From contig OU342809.1 of NCBI GenBank assembly GCA_910591455.2, forward strand, positions 26,417,056-26,481,055: DNA of 64,000 nucleotides, read 5' to 3'. Of this stretch, positions 33,191-44,876 are shown piece after piece. The stretch is from Pholis gunnellus. Lineage: Eukaryota > Chordata > Actinopteri > Perciformes > Pholidae. Position 1 is the stretch's first letter. The number at the start of each line of letters is the position of its first letter. The notes under the pieces were generated by a model. It was not told the origin of the DNA. It searched no databases and was given only the letters and a program-made list of their open reading frames with translations. The position numbers and the translations under genes were made by a program.

Positions 33191-34782
33191 CAGTGGAGAA
33201 AAAAAGTATTTAGTCAGCCACCAATTGTGCAAGTTCTCCCACTTAAAAAGATGAGAGAGGCCTGTAATTTTCATCATAGGTATACCTCAACTATGAGAGA
33301 CAGAATGAGAAAAAAAATCCAGAAAATCACATTGTCTGATTTTTAAAGAATTTATTTGCAAATTATGGTGGAAAATAAGTATTTGGTCAATGACAAAAGT
33401 TCATCTCAATACTTTGTTATATACCGTTTGTTGGCAATGACAGAGGTCAAACGTTTTCTGTAAGTCTTCACAAGGTTTTCACACACTGTTGCTGGTATTT
33501 TGGCCCATTCCTCCATGCAGATCTCCTCTAGAGCAGTGATGTTTTGGGGCTGTCGCTGGGCAATACGGACTTTCAACTCCCTCCAAAGATTTTCTATGGG
33601 GTTGAGATCTGGAGACTGGCTAGGCCACTCCAGGACCTTGAAATGCTTCTTACGAAGCCGCTCCTTCGTTGCCCGGGCGGTGTGTTTGGGATCATTGTCG
33701 TGCTGAAAGACCCAGCCACGTTTCATCTTCAATGCCCTTGCTGATGGAAGGAGGTTTTCACTCAAAATCTCACGATACATGGCCCCGTTCATTCTTTCCT
33801 TTACACGGATCAGTCGTCCTGGTCCCTTTGCAGAAAAACAGCCCCAAAGCATGATGTTTCCACCCCCATGCTTCACAGTAGGTATGGTGTTCTTTGGATG
33901 CAACTCAGCATTCTTTCTCCTACAAACACGACTAGTTGAGTTTCTACCAAAAAGTTCTATTTTGGTTTCATCTGACATTCTCCCAATCCTCTTCTGGATC
34001 ATCCAAATGCTCTCTAGCAAACTTCAGACGGGCCTGGACCTGTACTGGCTTGAGCAGGGGGACACGTCTGGCACTGCAGGATTTGAGTCCCTGGCGGCGT
34101 AGTGTGTTACTGATGGTAGCCTTTGTTGCTTTGGTCCCAGCTCTCTGCAGGTCATTCACTAGGTCCCCCCGTGTGGTTCTGGGATTTTTGCTCACCGTTC
34201 TTGTGATCATTTTGACCCCACGGGGTGAGATCTTGCGTGGAGCCCCAGATCGAGGGACATTATCAGTGGTCTTGTATGTCTTCCATTTTCTAATAATTGC
34301 TCCCACAGTTGATTTCTTCACACCAAGCTGCTTACCTATTGCAGATTCAGTCTTCCCAGCCTGGTGCAGGTCTACAATTTTGTTTCTGGTGTCCTTTGAC
34401 AGCTCTTTGGTCTTGGCCATAGTGGAGTTTGGAGTGTGACTGTTTGAGGTTGTGGACAGGTGTCTTTTATACTGATAACGAGTTCAAATAGGTGCCATTA
34501 ATACAGGTAACGAGTGGAGGACAGAGGAGCCTCTTAAAGAAGAAGTTACAGGTCTGTGAAAGCCAGAAATCTTGTTTGTATATAGGTGACCAAATACTTA
34601 TTTTCCACCATAATTTGCAAATAAATTCTTTAAAAATCAGACTGTGATTTTCTGGATTTTTTTTTCTCATTCTGTCTCTCATAGTTGAGGTATACCTATG
34701 ATGAAAATTACAGGCCTCTCATCTTTTTAAGTGGGAGAACTTGCACAATTGGTGGCTGACTAAATACTTTTTTCCCCCACTG
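33191..34782 (-). mobile_element. Full-length Tc1-like transposon with TA target duplication
   Basis: It begins CAGTGGAGAAAAAAAGTATT and ends AATACTTTTTTCCCCCACTG, with inverted repeats of about 200 bp (to the TATTTGGTCAA / TGACCAAATA inner edges). TA flanks both sides (33189-33190 and 34783-34784). At 1592 bp it is complete in outline. The transposase is encoded on the minus strand. The family is abundant in salmonids and other fishes. Confidence 0.95.
33406..34420 (-). pseudogene. Tc1-like transposase pseudogene with one main lesion
   Basis: Start at 34420 (MAKTKELSKDTRNKIVDLHQ). The first frame (150 codons, to 33968) holds the bipartite helix-turn-helix region (GKQLGVKKSTVGAIIRKW) and a basic stretch (GAPRKISPRG). 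The second frame (33406 to about 33990) holds the catalytic domain: SDETKIELFG with the first Asp, the HDNDPKHTARATK block with the second Asp, and SPDLNPIENLW with the Glu. The frames overlap at about 33970-33990, where a few bases appear to have been lost just before the first catalytic Asp. Apart from this break the gene looks nearly intact, so the copy is relatively young but inactive. Confidence 0.92.
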
Positions 34783-35114
34783 TAAATGTAGTCAATGTCT
34801 TATTTTCTATTTCTATTCGTGTTTAATACACAATATATAATGCGTCATTGTGGAGGCTTTGGAGTTGTTGGAAGCTTTTGATGGATTCATCGATTACATT
34901 TTTCCAGTAACTTGCCTCACTGATCTGTTCCTAGCAGGAAAGGCAATGATGGCGGTCTCATGGTTTTGTGTGGTTTTCTTCTGAAAAATGCTAATGTCGA
35001 TTCTGATGTGGCAGATGGTCAATTCAAACTCAGCAGTTATGATTAAGAAGAGACACTACAGGCCAAAACGTTTTTCATGCACTGGTCGATATAGAGATTT
35101 TGGTCTTCTTTCAG
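34783..35114. other. Septin 7 intron 1, no feature recognised
   Basis: Ordinary intronic sequence between two repeats. Confidence 0.5.
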
Positions 35115-35900
35115 ACTAGTGGAAAGAATCTAAAAATACACATTTAGGTGTTTACTTTTTTACTTTGTTCATTTGGGTCTGTAGATTTCTCCTCAATTCA
35201 TTCAAATTCAAGTTACCATTAGACCATTCCTCATTTGCATATTTAAACATTTCAGAAAACTTGTAATACAAAGAATAATTGTCTTAATGTAAGCAATCAA
35301 CTGGTGAAGTTTCATGGTGATATCTACTAGTTATGTTTATGACCCTATTCACCTGTAGTGTCTTCAAAATGTCTATAATTTAACTAAACATCTCTTTAAA
35401 AGCGGTTTTCTCTAAATGAGTTTGTTCTCAGACTCTGATCCAGAAATCTCCACTTTAGCAGCTCTTACATACACCAAACTTTACACTTTCATTCCTCTCT
35501 ATGTTCTGAAGGTTGTTACAGAGGGGTTTGTTCACATATCATTCAGAGCTTGATTTATAAAACATTTAATACTAAAAACATGGAGAAAATGGATTTTTTT
35601 TTATGACTGTTGACAGTATTTTCTGAATTATGGAATGATACAGCAAGATACCCAAAATTCCTTCTGTAAACACCTTTTACTCCAATATGTCGACAAAATA
35701 GAAGAATTTTGAACATGGCTTTATCCAATGTTCAGATTGGAAATGTATGCAAATTAGCACATTATTTTATAAGATAATGTCTCGTTTCAACATTATCAGA
35801 AAAGTTGTAATACAGAAAATAACCGTTTTAATGTCAGTAATCAGTTGGGGAAGTTGTATGGTGATATTTGTTAGTTTTTACCCTATTCACCTCTAGTTAC
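35115..35900 (+). repeat. Interspersed repeat (TE-like), same family as 18180-18890
   Basis: Collinear with the copy in chemokine intron 1. The block that starts CCTCATTTGCATATTTAAAC and continues to TTCATGGTGATAT appears to recur at the end as a diverged version (35760-35895), so the family may be internally duplicated. Non-coding. Confidence 0.7.
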
Positions 35901-36622
35901 TCCCCTAAATGCAACATAAGCAAGCAACGACACAGGATTCTCTGGCCTATCGGAGCAGAGCTGCCGGCTCAAGAGGCCCCTCACTGGCCAGCGATCGATT
36001 GTGTTTGCCTCACGTAGCATGCAGCACAGCGGGGCGGGGGGTGGAGGGTAGAGAGAGCCATGGGGAAGGGAGAAAAGGGATAAAGAGATGAGGCAATACC
36101 TCGGCGGTAGAAAAAGGGAGCAGCTGGAGATGTAGGTCCCCGTCCTACATGATTGAACTCTTGGTGAGACTGCAGTTGGTCGTTCCCCGTAGCTTTACGT
36201 TTCTGCTTTGAGGAACGGATTGGCTTCAGTTATTGCTTCATATTACTCTTCTGTTTTAGTTTACTTATTTGATGGACTTTGGCAGGGTTGACTCCACTTC
36301 CTCTGTCCTTCCTCTTCAGATCCCAGCTGCCCTTCACTTCAAAGGGGCTCTGTTGCTGCAGGACTCATAAATACTAATTACAGGTTTAAAAAAAAAAAAA
36401 AAAGGATTTTTTCATCACTCCGTGCTCAAATAATGACAGTGTGCAGCTCCGAATCTTTTACGTATTTGTCATCATAGTAACAGAGATTATGTGTGTGTTG
36501 TGTGCTGTTACTTTATTCTAGGTTAAAGATACAAATGTCATTGAGAGCATGGGTTTTTATTATTCATTTATTGTGTGATTCCTGCATTAACAGTGTGTGT
36601 GTGTGTGTGTTTCTCCCTTCAG
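35901..36622. other. Septin 7 intron 1, right end; GC-rich block and A run
   Basis: 35930-36120 is GC-rich with GGGGCGGGGGGTGGAGGG at about 36030. It could be an alternative promoter or enhancer, but no start exon with a good donor was found. A poly-A tract lies at about 36388-36402. A (GT) run at 36592-36611 directly precedes the pyrimidine tract of the acceptor. Confidence 0.4.
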
Positions 36623-36722
36623 CAGCGGAACCTGGAGGGCTATGTGGGCTTCGCGAATCTCCCCAACCAGGTGTATCGGAAGTCGGTCAAAAGAGGGTTT
36701 GAGTTTACGTTGATGGTTGTAG
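36623..36722 (+). CDS. sept7: Septin 7, N-terminal conserved exon
   Basis: After TTCTCCCTTCAG the frame reads QRNLEGYVGFANLPNQVYRK and then SVKRGFEFTLMVVG, ending on the first base of a Gly codon at a GTAAGT donor (36723). The YVGFANLPNQVYRKSVKRGFEFTLMVVG block is a near-exact match to vertebrate septin 7 as I know it. SEPT2-type septins differ here. The segment precedes the GTPase domain and includes the polybasic lipid-binding region (RKSVKR). The acceptor is a tandem CAGCAG: use of the second site would drop the first Gln. A longer + frame through here in another phase (from 36493) is a shadow. Confidence 0.95.
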
Positions 36723-37880
36723 GTAAGTTGGAAACATCTGCCTCGTGACTGAGGATGTGAGAGTGTTTTTGTGCGCCCCTGCACGCACACCTGCCCATCT
36801 ACCTAAGTGTGTTTTCATTTTTGTGCTAATGTGGGTCATCAGCGCACAGGTTGAAAGGAGGTAAAGCACGCTTGGCATGCGGCGCACTTGGCTGCTCGGA
36901 ATGACAAGCTGACCGTTTAAAGAGCGGTTTCTGCAGAGCGCTGGTTCCCCTGTGTGGCCCGGCTGTTAGAGCGGCTACAGTGTCGCTCGGTAACGGAGAG
37001 AAAAGCTTTGATTCCCACAGTTTCCCAGGACGCACAATAACACATCTGTGTGCTCTGGATGATTTGATTTGGATCATGGGCTGCAGGATGTTGGCTCAAG
37101 TCTGAATGAATCTGGTTGCAAAATGTGGCTCACAGCAAGGAAGCAGACAGAGGAGCGGTGAAGCCATGCGTTTAGCTGTCTATATGGACACACACCAAAG
37201 CTATAAAGAAGCTCAAAAGATCAGGCCCAACCCCACATGAACCCACATATGCAAATCCGGAGAGCAAAGGTTTTTTTGACCGCAGTGAAAGTTTTTTTTT
37301 TCTTCTTTTTGAAAGGTTCAACAAAGCAGAATATTTCCTTAGATAAAACCAGGTTGTGAATTTTTTGTGTTGTGAATCTTTTGTCAATAAATTTGACTTT
37401 CTAGTTGAAACCTCTGCTGTATAAAAACGTCAACAGCGTTTGCTCCTCTCTGGCCTGCTATTATTAGACATGAAGAAACAAGCCGCAACGCCTCGACTCA
37501 CCCATGGACTCGCCTCTGTTGTCGAACCGTGACATTTAGCCTGGGAAGATCTCGGGCTAATGGAAAATGGCGTTCATTAAATTCCCGCTAAAAAAGATAC
37601 CACCACCCTTATCTAAACAAATGGAGGGCACCACTTGACGTGATGTTTAGAAACGCTCAGGTCCAGGGCTAGATTTTCAGTTCTTGGTTACAAGCGTCAA
37701 TCAGAGATTTTGAATGAGCTCCTTTTCTGGAACAGAAACAGGAAGTTCCAGTTTCTCCAGTGCTCTGTTTGAACGAGGCTTGTGATGAGTAATGAACTGA
37801 TATGGATTGTGTAAAGAAAGTGTGCATAGTGCAGCTGGCATTGGGGGGGCGGGGCACTCTGCCACAGACTGGCATATAGG
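36723..37880. other. Septin 7 intron 2, left part, no repeat named
   Basis: GC-moderate sequence just after the exon, then a poly-T run near 37291-37305. No exon seen. Confidence 0.5.
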
Positions 37881-38183
37881 GCTCCGGTAGCCTATACAGT
37901 AAGCCCGCCCTAAAGCATACTCTGCTTTATGGTCTGTTTGACTCTAAATGGACCATCATTTACTAAATGAACATCATGCTGTATTGAAGAAGACTTGAAA
38001 CTAGAGATTGAGACCATAAACTCATGTTTACTGAGGGAATAAATCAGTCATTTTCTCATAGACTTCTATACAACAGAGGAGTCGCCCCCTGATGGGCATT
38101 AGAATGAATGCATGTTTATGACACTTTAGCACTGGCACTCGTCAGTACCGGAGCTTGCCGCCTGCGAATATCACCAGACGTGT
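37881..38183 (-). repeat. Interspersed repeat family, copy B
   Basis: Reverse complement of part of copy A (15225-15640). From 37897 to 38183 it matches 39983-40269 over exactly 287 bp with about four substitutions and no gaps, then both diverge after ACCAGACGTGT. It lacks the CTTCTTCTATACAG-side portion that copy C has. Confidence 0.85.
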
Positions 38184-39775
38184 GAAAATGACTGAAATCT
38201 GTGAGTGTGATTTAGGAGGAATCATTGCATTGTCACATTGTCCCTTGACAAACAGCAGTTTATCCATTAGCCGAGTGCTTCTGTTCCGTTGTCGTAATAA
38301 TGCAGGCAACCAAGACGTTTTCAAGATGCTGATTGCCGATGTCGGCAGGAAATAGTTCTACTACATAATTCCCCACTAAAACCACAAATTGTTGTTTAAC
38401 AGTTCTGTATTCCTACATATGGGTTAAATACACAAAGTACAATGTGTTAATGTTTAAAGGTGTTGGTCGGTGTATTTTTTTACTTTGTACTGAGAAAGTT
38501 TATGCTAAGCTAAGCCAGTAATGTAACCATCCCTAAACCCTAACTAAACCGAGTGCTTGTAAACTCAAAAAGAAAGAAATAATTCGCATCCTGTGAACTA
38601 TACTCAGATGGACCGTTAAAAATTATATTTTCTTTTGTGCTTCTCTTTTATTTCTGCTCCTTCAGAAATATTCTGTATTTGGCTGTTGTTTGGCAGTTTT
38701 CTTTTTACATTTGCCTTAGACTCTGTTCCGGCTAGCATGCAAATATTTTAAAAGGTCATAAATCTAACTGAATGTATCTTGTGGTGACCCCGTCCAGTTC
38801 AGTGGAAGGAGAAAGACATTAACACAAAGAGGTGTCCAACCTTTTATTATTTCAGCCTGGGGCTTTGGCTTCCTGTTTAGTAAACAGCTACTGTGGACGA
38901 GTAGCAGGAGGGACACAAAGACAGCGGAGTGTCTGCTTGGGTGAGAACCAGAGAGGGATCCACCATCAATTAGTTGCTGTTTCAGGCCCTCTCACATACG
39001 GGCCCCTCTGTCTCTCTTCCCAGATATCTTGGCTCCTGGCCCCGCATACCCCAGCTGATCCAAATTTCACACATAATAAATGTAAGGAGCAGAGCAGTGT
39101 GCTCACCACCCAGCAGACATTTAAAGAGAAAGGAGGTTGGTCAGCTAGCGCTTGTTTGTCCCATTTCTAAATGTGTTCTGAAAGCTATGATGAAGGAAAG
39201 CTGTGACCAAATATATTGGTCACGGTCTATTTTTTCCATGACACAGACGAGATGAAACTAAAACTATGACTTAATCTCCACATAATACCGTTGACAAAGA
39301 AGAGTTTACTAAAGATTTTGGGATTAAAACCTTTTTACAAAAGTTGCTGTATAGTTTTGTGTTGATGACTATAGAGGAGACGAGTATTAAACAAATTTAT
39401 TGATGTTTCTTGTAGTGACTAAGGGTTTTGTCCTCTAAAACAGGACTAAAATGTTCACGATTTTCATTGACGTAGCGGAAAACATGCTAGCCTGCAGGAA
39501 ACAAGCTAGCGCTACTTAGCCACAAGCTTTTCAAACTTTTTGTTTTCAAGAGTTACTGAACTCCAACAGAGTGTGAACGCATTTCTATTCACACCGACAG
39601 TGTGAGAAAAATGTGTCATGAACAAGAAAGCATTTAAGAGTTACTGAACTCCAACAGAGGAGGCTTACATAAAAGAGTATGTTGCAACAAGAGATGGATG
39701 AGTGAGCTGCTTTCAGAAAGATTATGTTTGAAGAAAAAGCTGTATGAATGAAGTTCTAGTGTTTATATCCATAGT
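38184..39775. other. Septin 7 intron 2, no feature recognised
   Basis: No nameable repeat. A 112-codon frame at 38832-39170 has no recognisable domain or splice support. Confidence 0.5.
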
Positions 39776-40440
39776 CTGTATAGAAGAAGTGGATGTAGTA
39801 ATCGTGATATTGGTTTGTGGACTGATGTTATGAAGCCTTGAGTTCGGCGATTTCGCCATCTTGGATTATGGCTGTTGCCATGTTGTTGTTTTTTCGCAAC
39901 CTATGAACAGAAGTTACCATATTTGGAATGCAGAGGAGTGACGCAGAGGCGCCGTATACGTCTCTGGTAGCACCAGCGACCACAGTAAGCCCGCCCTAAA
40001 GCATACTCTGCTTTATGGTCTATTTGACTCTAGGTGGACCATCATTTACTAAATGAACATCATGCTGTATTGTAGAAGACTTGAAACTAGAGATTGAGAC
40101 CATAAACTCATGTTTACTGAGGGAATAAATCAGTCATTTTCTCATAGACTTCTATACAACAGAGGAGTCGCCCCCTGATGGGCATTAGAATGAATGCATG
40201 TTTATGACACTTTAGCACTGGCACTCGTCAGTACCGGAGCTTGCCGCCTGCGAATATCACCAGACGTGTCAAGAGATCAAGAGAGAAGTAGAGTCATTTT
40301 CTCATAGACTTCTATACAACGAGACTTTTTTTTGCAACCAGAGGAGTCGCTCCCTGCTGGTCAGTAGAGAAAATGCAAGTTTTAAGACACTTCCGCATCG
40401 ACTTAACTTGGCAGAACCGGAGTTTGCCACCTGATCTATA
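39776..40440 (-). repeat. Interspersed repeat family, copy C with a second partial unit
   Basis: 39776-40269 is a fuller copy of the family (CTGTATAGAAGAAGTGGATG start, TTCGGCGATTTCGCCATCTT, GTATACGTCTCTGGTAG). From about 40283 a second, diverged unit restarts at GTCATTTTCTCATAGACTTC and runs to about 40440. The family tail is therefore present twice in tandem. Confidence 0.8.
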
Positions 40441-41573
40441 TGCACAACGGGAAATGACCAGTTATAACTTGAGCATAATCCAGCCTGTCCCTGAAGCAGC
40501 AGTATATGTGTTTGTCCAGCCAGAAAATTCAGTTTGAAGTTTAATAAGTCCAATAAAATATGTAAAGCAACTTGGGTTATTAGGCAATGTTAGGCATTTA
40601 CCATATACTCCTACACTGTGTAACTTTGACAAATGGTGCAATAAACTCCTCATCATGAAATATAGAATCAACCAAAAATACATTCTAAAGAAATATTACC
40701 ATAATTTCAAACCAAAGTAATTGAGACGTGACCGAAATTTTTTGGGAAAAACTAGTGTTAGACAGAAACAGAAGAGCTGATTTATTTATTTATTATTTTA
40801 AAAGAAGCCAGCTGGACCGACAGCATAAGCCCGGCTGTGAAAGCAAAGACTGAGGGCTGGCCTCAGCGCTGCTGTACTTGGCATTGTGGTGAAGTGTGAA
40901 AGCTCGGCTCCACTCGGAGGCTCAGCATTGTTTTCCGTCGTAGTTTGGGAACGGGCAGATGGTGGAGTATGAGATGACTGGGCCGCTGCCTGCCCTGCAG
41001 GTAACCGGATCAAATTCCGACAAGCAGGGGAGGGGGGCAATTCATTCGCATACAAACTGCTAAAAGAATGTGGCCCGAGCGATCGGATCGCAATGCGTCT
41101 CTGGGTGCATCCACACCTGCACTTAGAGCTGTCCAGAGCAAATAGTGCTGTCGTTACTCAGTCCTGTGTCCAACTGATTGTGATAAAGTACAACTGTCTT
41201 TGTGTAATGCAACAGCATTCCTGCCTTACGCACTACTCTGTGTGTGCGTGCGTGAGATAACAAAGGTCAGACTGGCTGGAATATGAGCTCTAATACGTCT
41301 CATGGCGACGTTTCCGTTTCACATTAACACATGGTAATGGCATCCAGCTGTACTGTGTTTTTCACTGCAGTAGGCTGTGTGTGAGTGACTGTTAATATAA
41401 CCAAATTACTGCTAGATACGGATAACTATTTTTATAATCCAGTGCTCTGTGTGACCTACAAGCTAAACATAGGCATGCATTTGGGATTGGAATAATCAAA
41501 AGATGTTAGATGCAACACTGGTATTTTGGGTAATACTTGCTGCCATCTTACACAGTGGCAAACGGGAATCAGT
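40441..41573. other. Septin 7 intron 2, GC-richer block at about 40800-41110
   Basis: The 40800-41110 block is GC-rich with several CpGs, non-repetitive by eye and without a credible exon. It could be regulatory, but only cross-species conservation could show this. Confidence 0.4.
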
Positions 41574-42332
41574 GTAACCCTCTGAACCCTAAAACCTGCT
41601 GGCGGGATGGAAAAGCATGTTTTCTTTAAACAATGGCCAAAGCTGCACCGTTTATCCTAGCAAGAAGCTTTTTTCGTCTTTCCAACGATCCTTGAACACT
41701 TCATGTGTGATGCTTCCATCAGAAAACACAACCGAAACTAAGCTTAAAATTGTGATATTTCATCAAAAACATTTTATTCTAAATGTCTCATTTAAATAAA
41801 CCGTTTTCTTTCACCAGATTCTGTAAAACAACATTACATTCTGACCTCAGTGCAACTAGGAAGTCACGATTGCCTCGGCTGAGACCAACAGTCGCGGGAC
41901 AAATATTCAGTGAAACTTCGACTGACCTGTAGGCTGCTGAACACAGAGTGGAGAGGAGAGGCTGTAAGTGGAGGTTTAAGAAATGTGAACAGTTTAATAT
42001 AAATAGCAGGTGGAGCCTCCCATTTTTCCCAACATTGGTAACAGTTCTGGCAACTTAGAAAAATGTTGGATCTATAGATTCCATTGTTTGCCAATTTTTG
42101 TAAAATAAATTATCAAAGAAATTCAACTTGTGTTTTTTTTTTTTTTTTATGATTTATGGCATGGGAACTGTGTCATACTGCATGAAAGACATGTTTGAGT
42201 CCTCTCTACTTTAGCCATGGTTGTTCCATAGAGGTACAGGACTTTTATATTGGAATGAAAATCAAGGCCACAGAGAGAAATTGAGACAGGAGCGAAGAAC
42301 ACCCCGAAACTGCTTGGGGTTCAGAGGGTTAA
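41574..42332 (+). mobile_element. TTAA-type MITE family, copy 2
   Basis: Starts TAACCCTCTGAACCCTAAAA and ends GCTTGGGGTTCAGAGGGTTAA, so both termini carry CCCTCTGAACCC as inverted repeats next to TAA/TTAA. It is about 759 bp, non-coding, and collinear with the reverse complement of 2737-3486. A T run lies at 42132-42147. Confidence 0.75.
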
Positions 42333-44272
42333 AGAAACATTCCATGATTTTTTTTTAAACTGGGTCTCATTGTCATTGTTGGGGCCGTTCAGACTTTTCC
42401 ACCGTCATGCTTACTTTGTGTTCACCACCTCAGTTTTGGAGATAGCAAATGCTGAATCAGGGAAAATAGGGAGAGCCTCCTAAAGCTTTCTAATTATACT
42501 TCAACATAACATAAATCAAACTAAACGCTTATACGAGTCTGGCCAAAAGTTACCACAAAAATGTCTATAAGATAAGATCACCGATAAATTCCTGCTTCTT
42601 CTGATGAACAGACACTACACTACTGGCTGTGGTGGACCGAGTGGCTCTGTGACATTGCTTGTTCTGATACCAAACCAATTGTTGGTATAAGATAAGAGAG
42701 ATATGGAAGTCAGAATGATGGTTTTGTGTGTTTGTATAGGTGCTTTTCATGCCCATGTAGAGCCGTGGGCTCACCAGGATGCAGCACTAGTTGTTCTGCT
42801 CTCAGTTGGTCATTATGAAGGAACGCCACCAGAAACCACTCTTCTGGTGGCTTTTGTTGTCTTCAGCCTCTATTTTCTTCCTCCCCTCTATCCAACTCCC
42901 TGTCTCTTCCCAATCCGCCTCGCCCTGAGTGGGAAATAGCAGCTTCCTGCCCCTTTTGTCCAGCTGGCAGATCGAAGAGAAACTCCTGGAAAGATCAACA
43001 AGCTCCAGCGCCAGCGTAGAGCGCTGAACAGAGCCGAGAGTCAGATCCCAACTGAAGGGAACCGGGAGAAGACGGGAAGCGATGCCGGCTTCGTGCTGCT
43101 TCTGATGCTTAACAAGGCCAATACTAACAGCCCCCAAAGCTACTCAGGAGGAGAGCAGATCAGAAGCTCACACTGCAAGCTGAGCTTTGAGTTGCATGCA
43201 GGACATTGCCTTAGAGTTGATGTTTTATGTTAGAAAAATTCACTCAAGGCCGATTGAAAATCATTAATCTGTTAACATTTATTCTTTGCAAAGAAGGAGA
43301 CAGGGTCGAACACATACATCAACGTGCCAAGACTGCTCAGAGATCTGGCTCTGAGACACTGGTACATATACTTGTTTCACAGGAGGTGACACCTACACAA
43401 TACACATACATGTGGCCTCAAAAGAACAAAGGGTCTGCAACTTCACTAGAGCATTTGGTCTTCAATGAAGGTCCACAGTTCCTTGCTATCCCCCTACCTC
43501 AGAATATGCTGCCGAGAGGTCTCTCTCAGCAGGCCCCGACACTTAAGAAGAATAGACAGTGTCTCCCCGTGTGACAAAAGGATGCTAAGTCTAGCAGGAC
43601 GCCATATCAAGGGTCACTCATTAGATCAACTCCGTCTGCAACTTTATTTACCATTACAATCAGTGCTGAGTGTTCTTTCGGCTAGACCAAACAACTGTGG
43701 TGCTTAATGTCAGAGGAAGTCACACAACAAAGACACATAAGGACCCCAAGCTTTAGATTTCATTTAGATTTTCCCCAACAGTTGAACCATTCTTTTAAAG
43801 TTTCTCTGGCTTTTGAATCCCCAGGTTTCCCCAGGAATTCAATTCTTATCAGAGTGGCTTATCCACTACACAACACTTGGATCAACCACCACCCCGACCA
43901 CCCCTGAAGTGACACGAACGCTGGTTCCCTGAGTGAAAGTCCTGTGTTTGTTTGTCGCATATAGAGACCACACAATAACAGATGGGTCTATTCACTTGGC
44001 AAAATATCAGCATGCAGATGCAACTCCCTCGTTTGTTACAAAAACACAGTTTGAGTCTCTGAAATGTACCGATCAACTACTAGCAACATTAGCATTGGAG
44101 TATCGGAGGGGTAAATACTGCTCTGATCAATGCAGAAAACACAGCGGAAGACCCTTGTTTTTGGAAATATGCCTTTAGTCGAAGCATGATAATCTTCACA
44201 AATGGACACCACTTTTATGATTTTTTAACTGTGAATGCATTCAGCAGAAGTAAAAGGCTCACGTGGTAAACT
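42333..44272. other. Septin 7 intron 2, no gene recognised
   Basis: Several frames of 80-115 codons occur on both strands (e.g. 42802-43137 minus, 43227-43574 plus). None has recognisable motifs, conserved composition or splice context. Confidence 0.45.
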
Positions 44273-44876
44273 AGTGGTGTAACGGACCGTTGTCGATCTG
44301 TGATCCGTACTGATCCCCCCCCCACCCCCTGCGGTTCGGCACACATGTGAACCGCAGATTAATTACAGAGTTTAACTTTAACCATCACAGTGTAAAATAC
44401 AATTTTACTGACGATCATTATCCGCCAATATTTAGTAAATTATGTGATTTATGCTTTTATAGTCGCTGATCTCTGATAATGTTACATTGTAAACAACCAA
44501 TCCGTGTTTAAATTGACAGGAAAAGAGCTAGTAACTTTAGCAGCACCGCTAATGGCTAACAAACAGAGGTTCCTTTCAGTTACATTATGATGCGTTCAGG
44601 CTCTGTTCAGTAAACATGAGTACTGGGCACATGTAATCACATGTAATCTCGTAAAATGTAGTGTTGGGGAGAAACTGGAATAAATCCATCACACAACAAA
44701 GAGATCTGTATCTGTTCATATGGATCAATTGTTAATTAGTATCGGGCCAAAATAATGTGCTCAGGGATCTCTAAAAGTTATATTTGCTCTCTTTTTTCTT
44801 TTGTGCTGATCCAATCCGTGACTCTGATCCGTGATACGATCTGGATCGTGAGTTTAATGACCCAGTGCACCCCTGG
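44273..44876. mobile_element. hAT-like non-autonomous element
   Basis: Left AGTGGTGTAACGGACCGTTG and reverse-complemented right AGGGGTGCACTGGGTCATTA are weakly similar ends. Subterminal TGATCCGT/ACGGATCA-type repeats (44300-44320 and 44805-44850) occur in inverted orientation, a hAT trait. The flanks GGTAAACT and GGTATTCA agree at only some positions of a possible 8-bp duplication. The inner part resembles 48700-48960. Confidence 0.45.

Noticed and set aside
38832..39170. 112-codon plus-strand frame as an extra septin 7 exon
   Set aside because: Known septin 7 sequence passes directly from the exon at 36623 to the P-loop exon at 58767 with matching phase, which leaves no room for an added coding exon.
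42802..43137. 111-codon minus-strand frame as a gene
   Set aside because: No domain, no splice context and no codon-usage signal that I could see. Chance frame in septin 7 intron 2.
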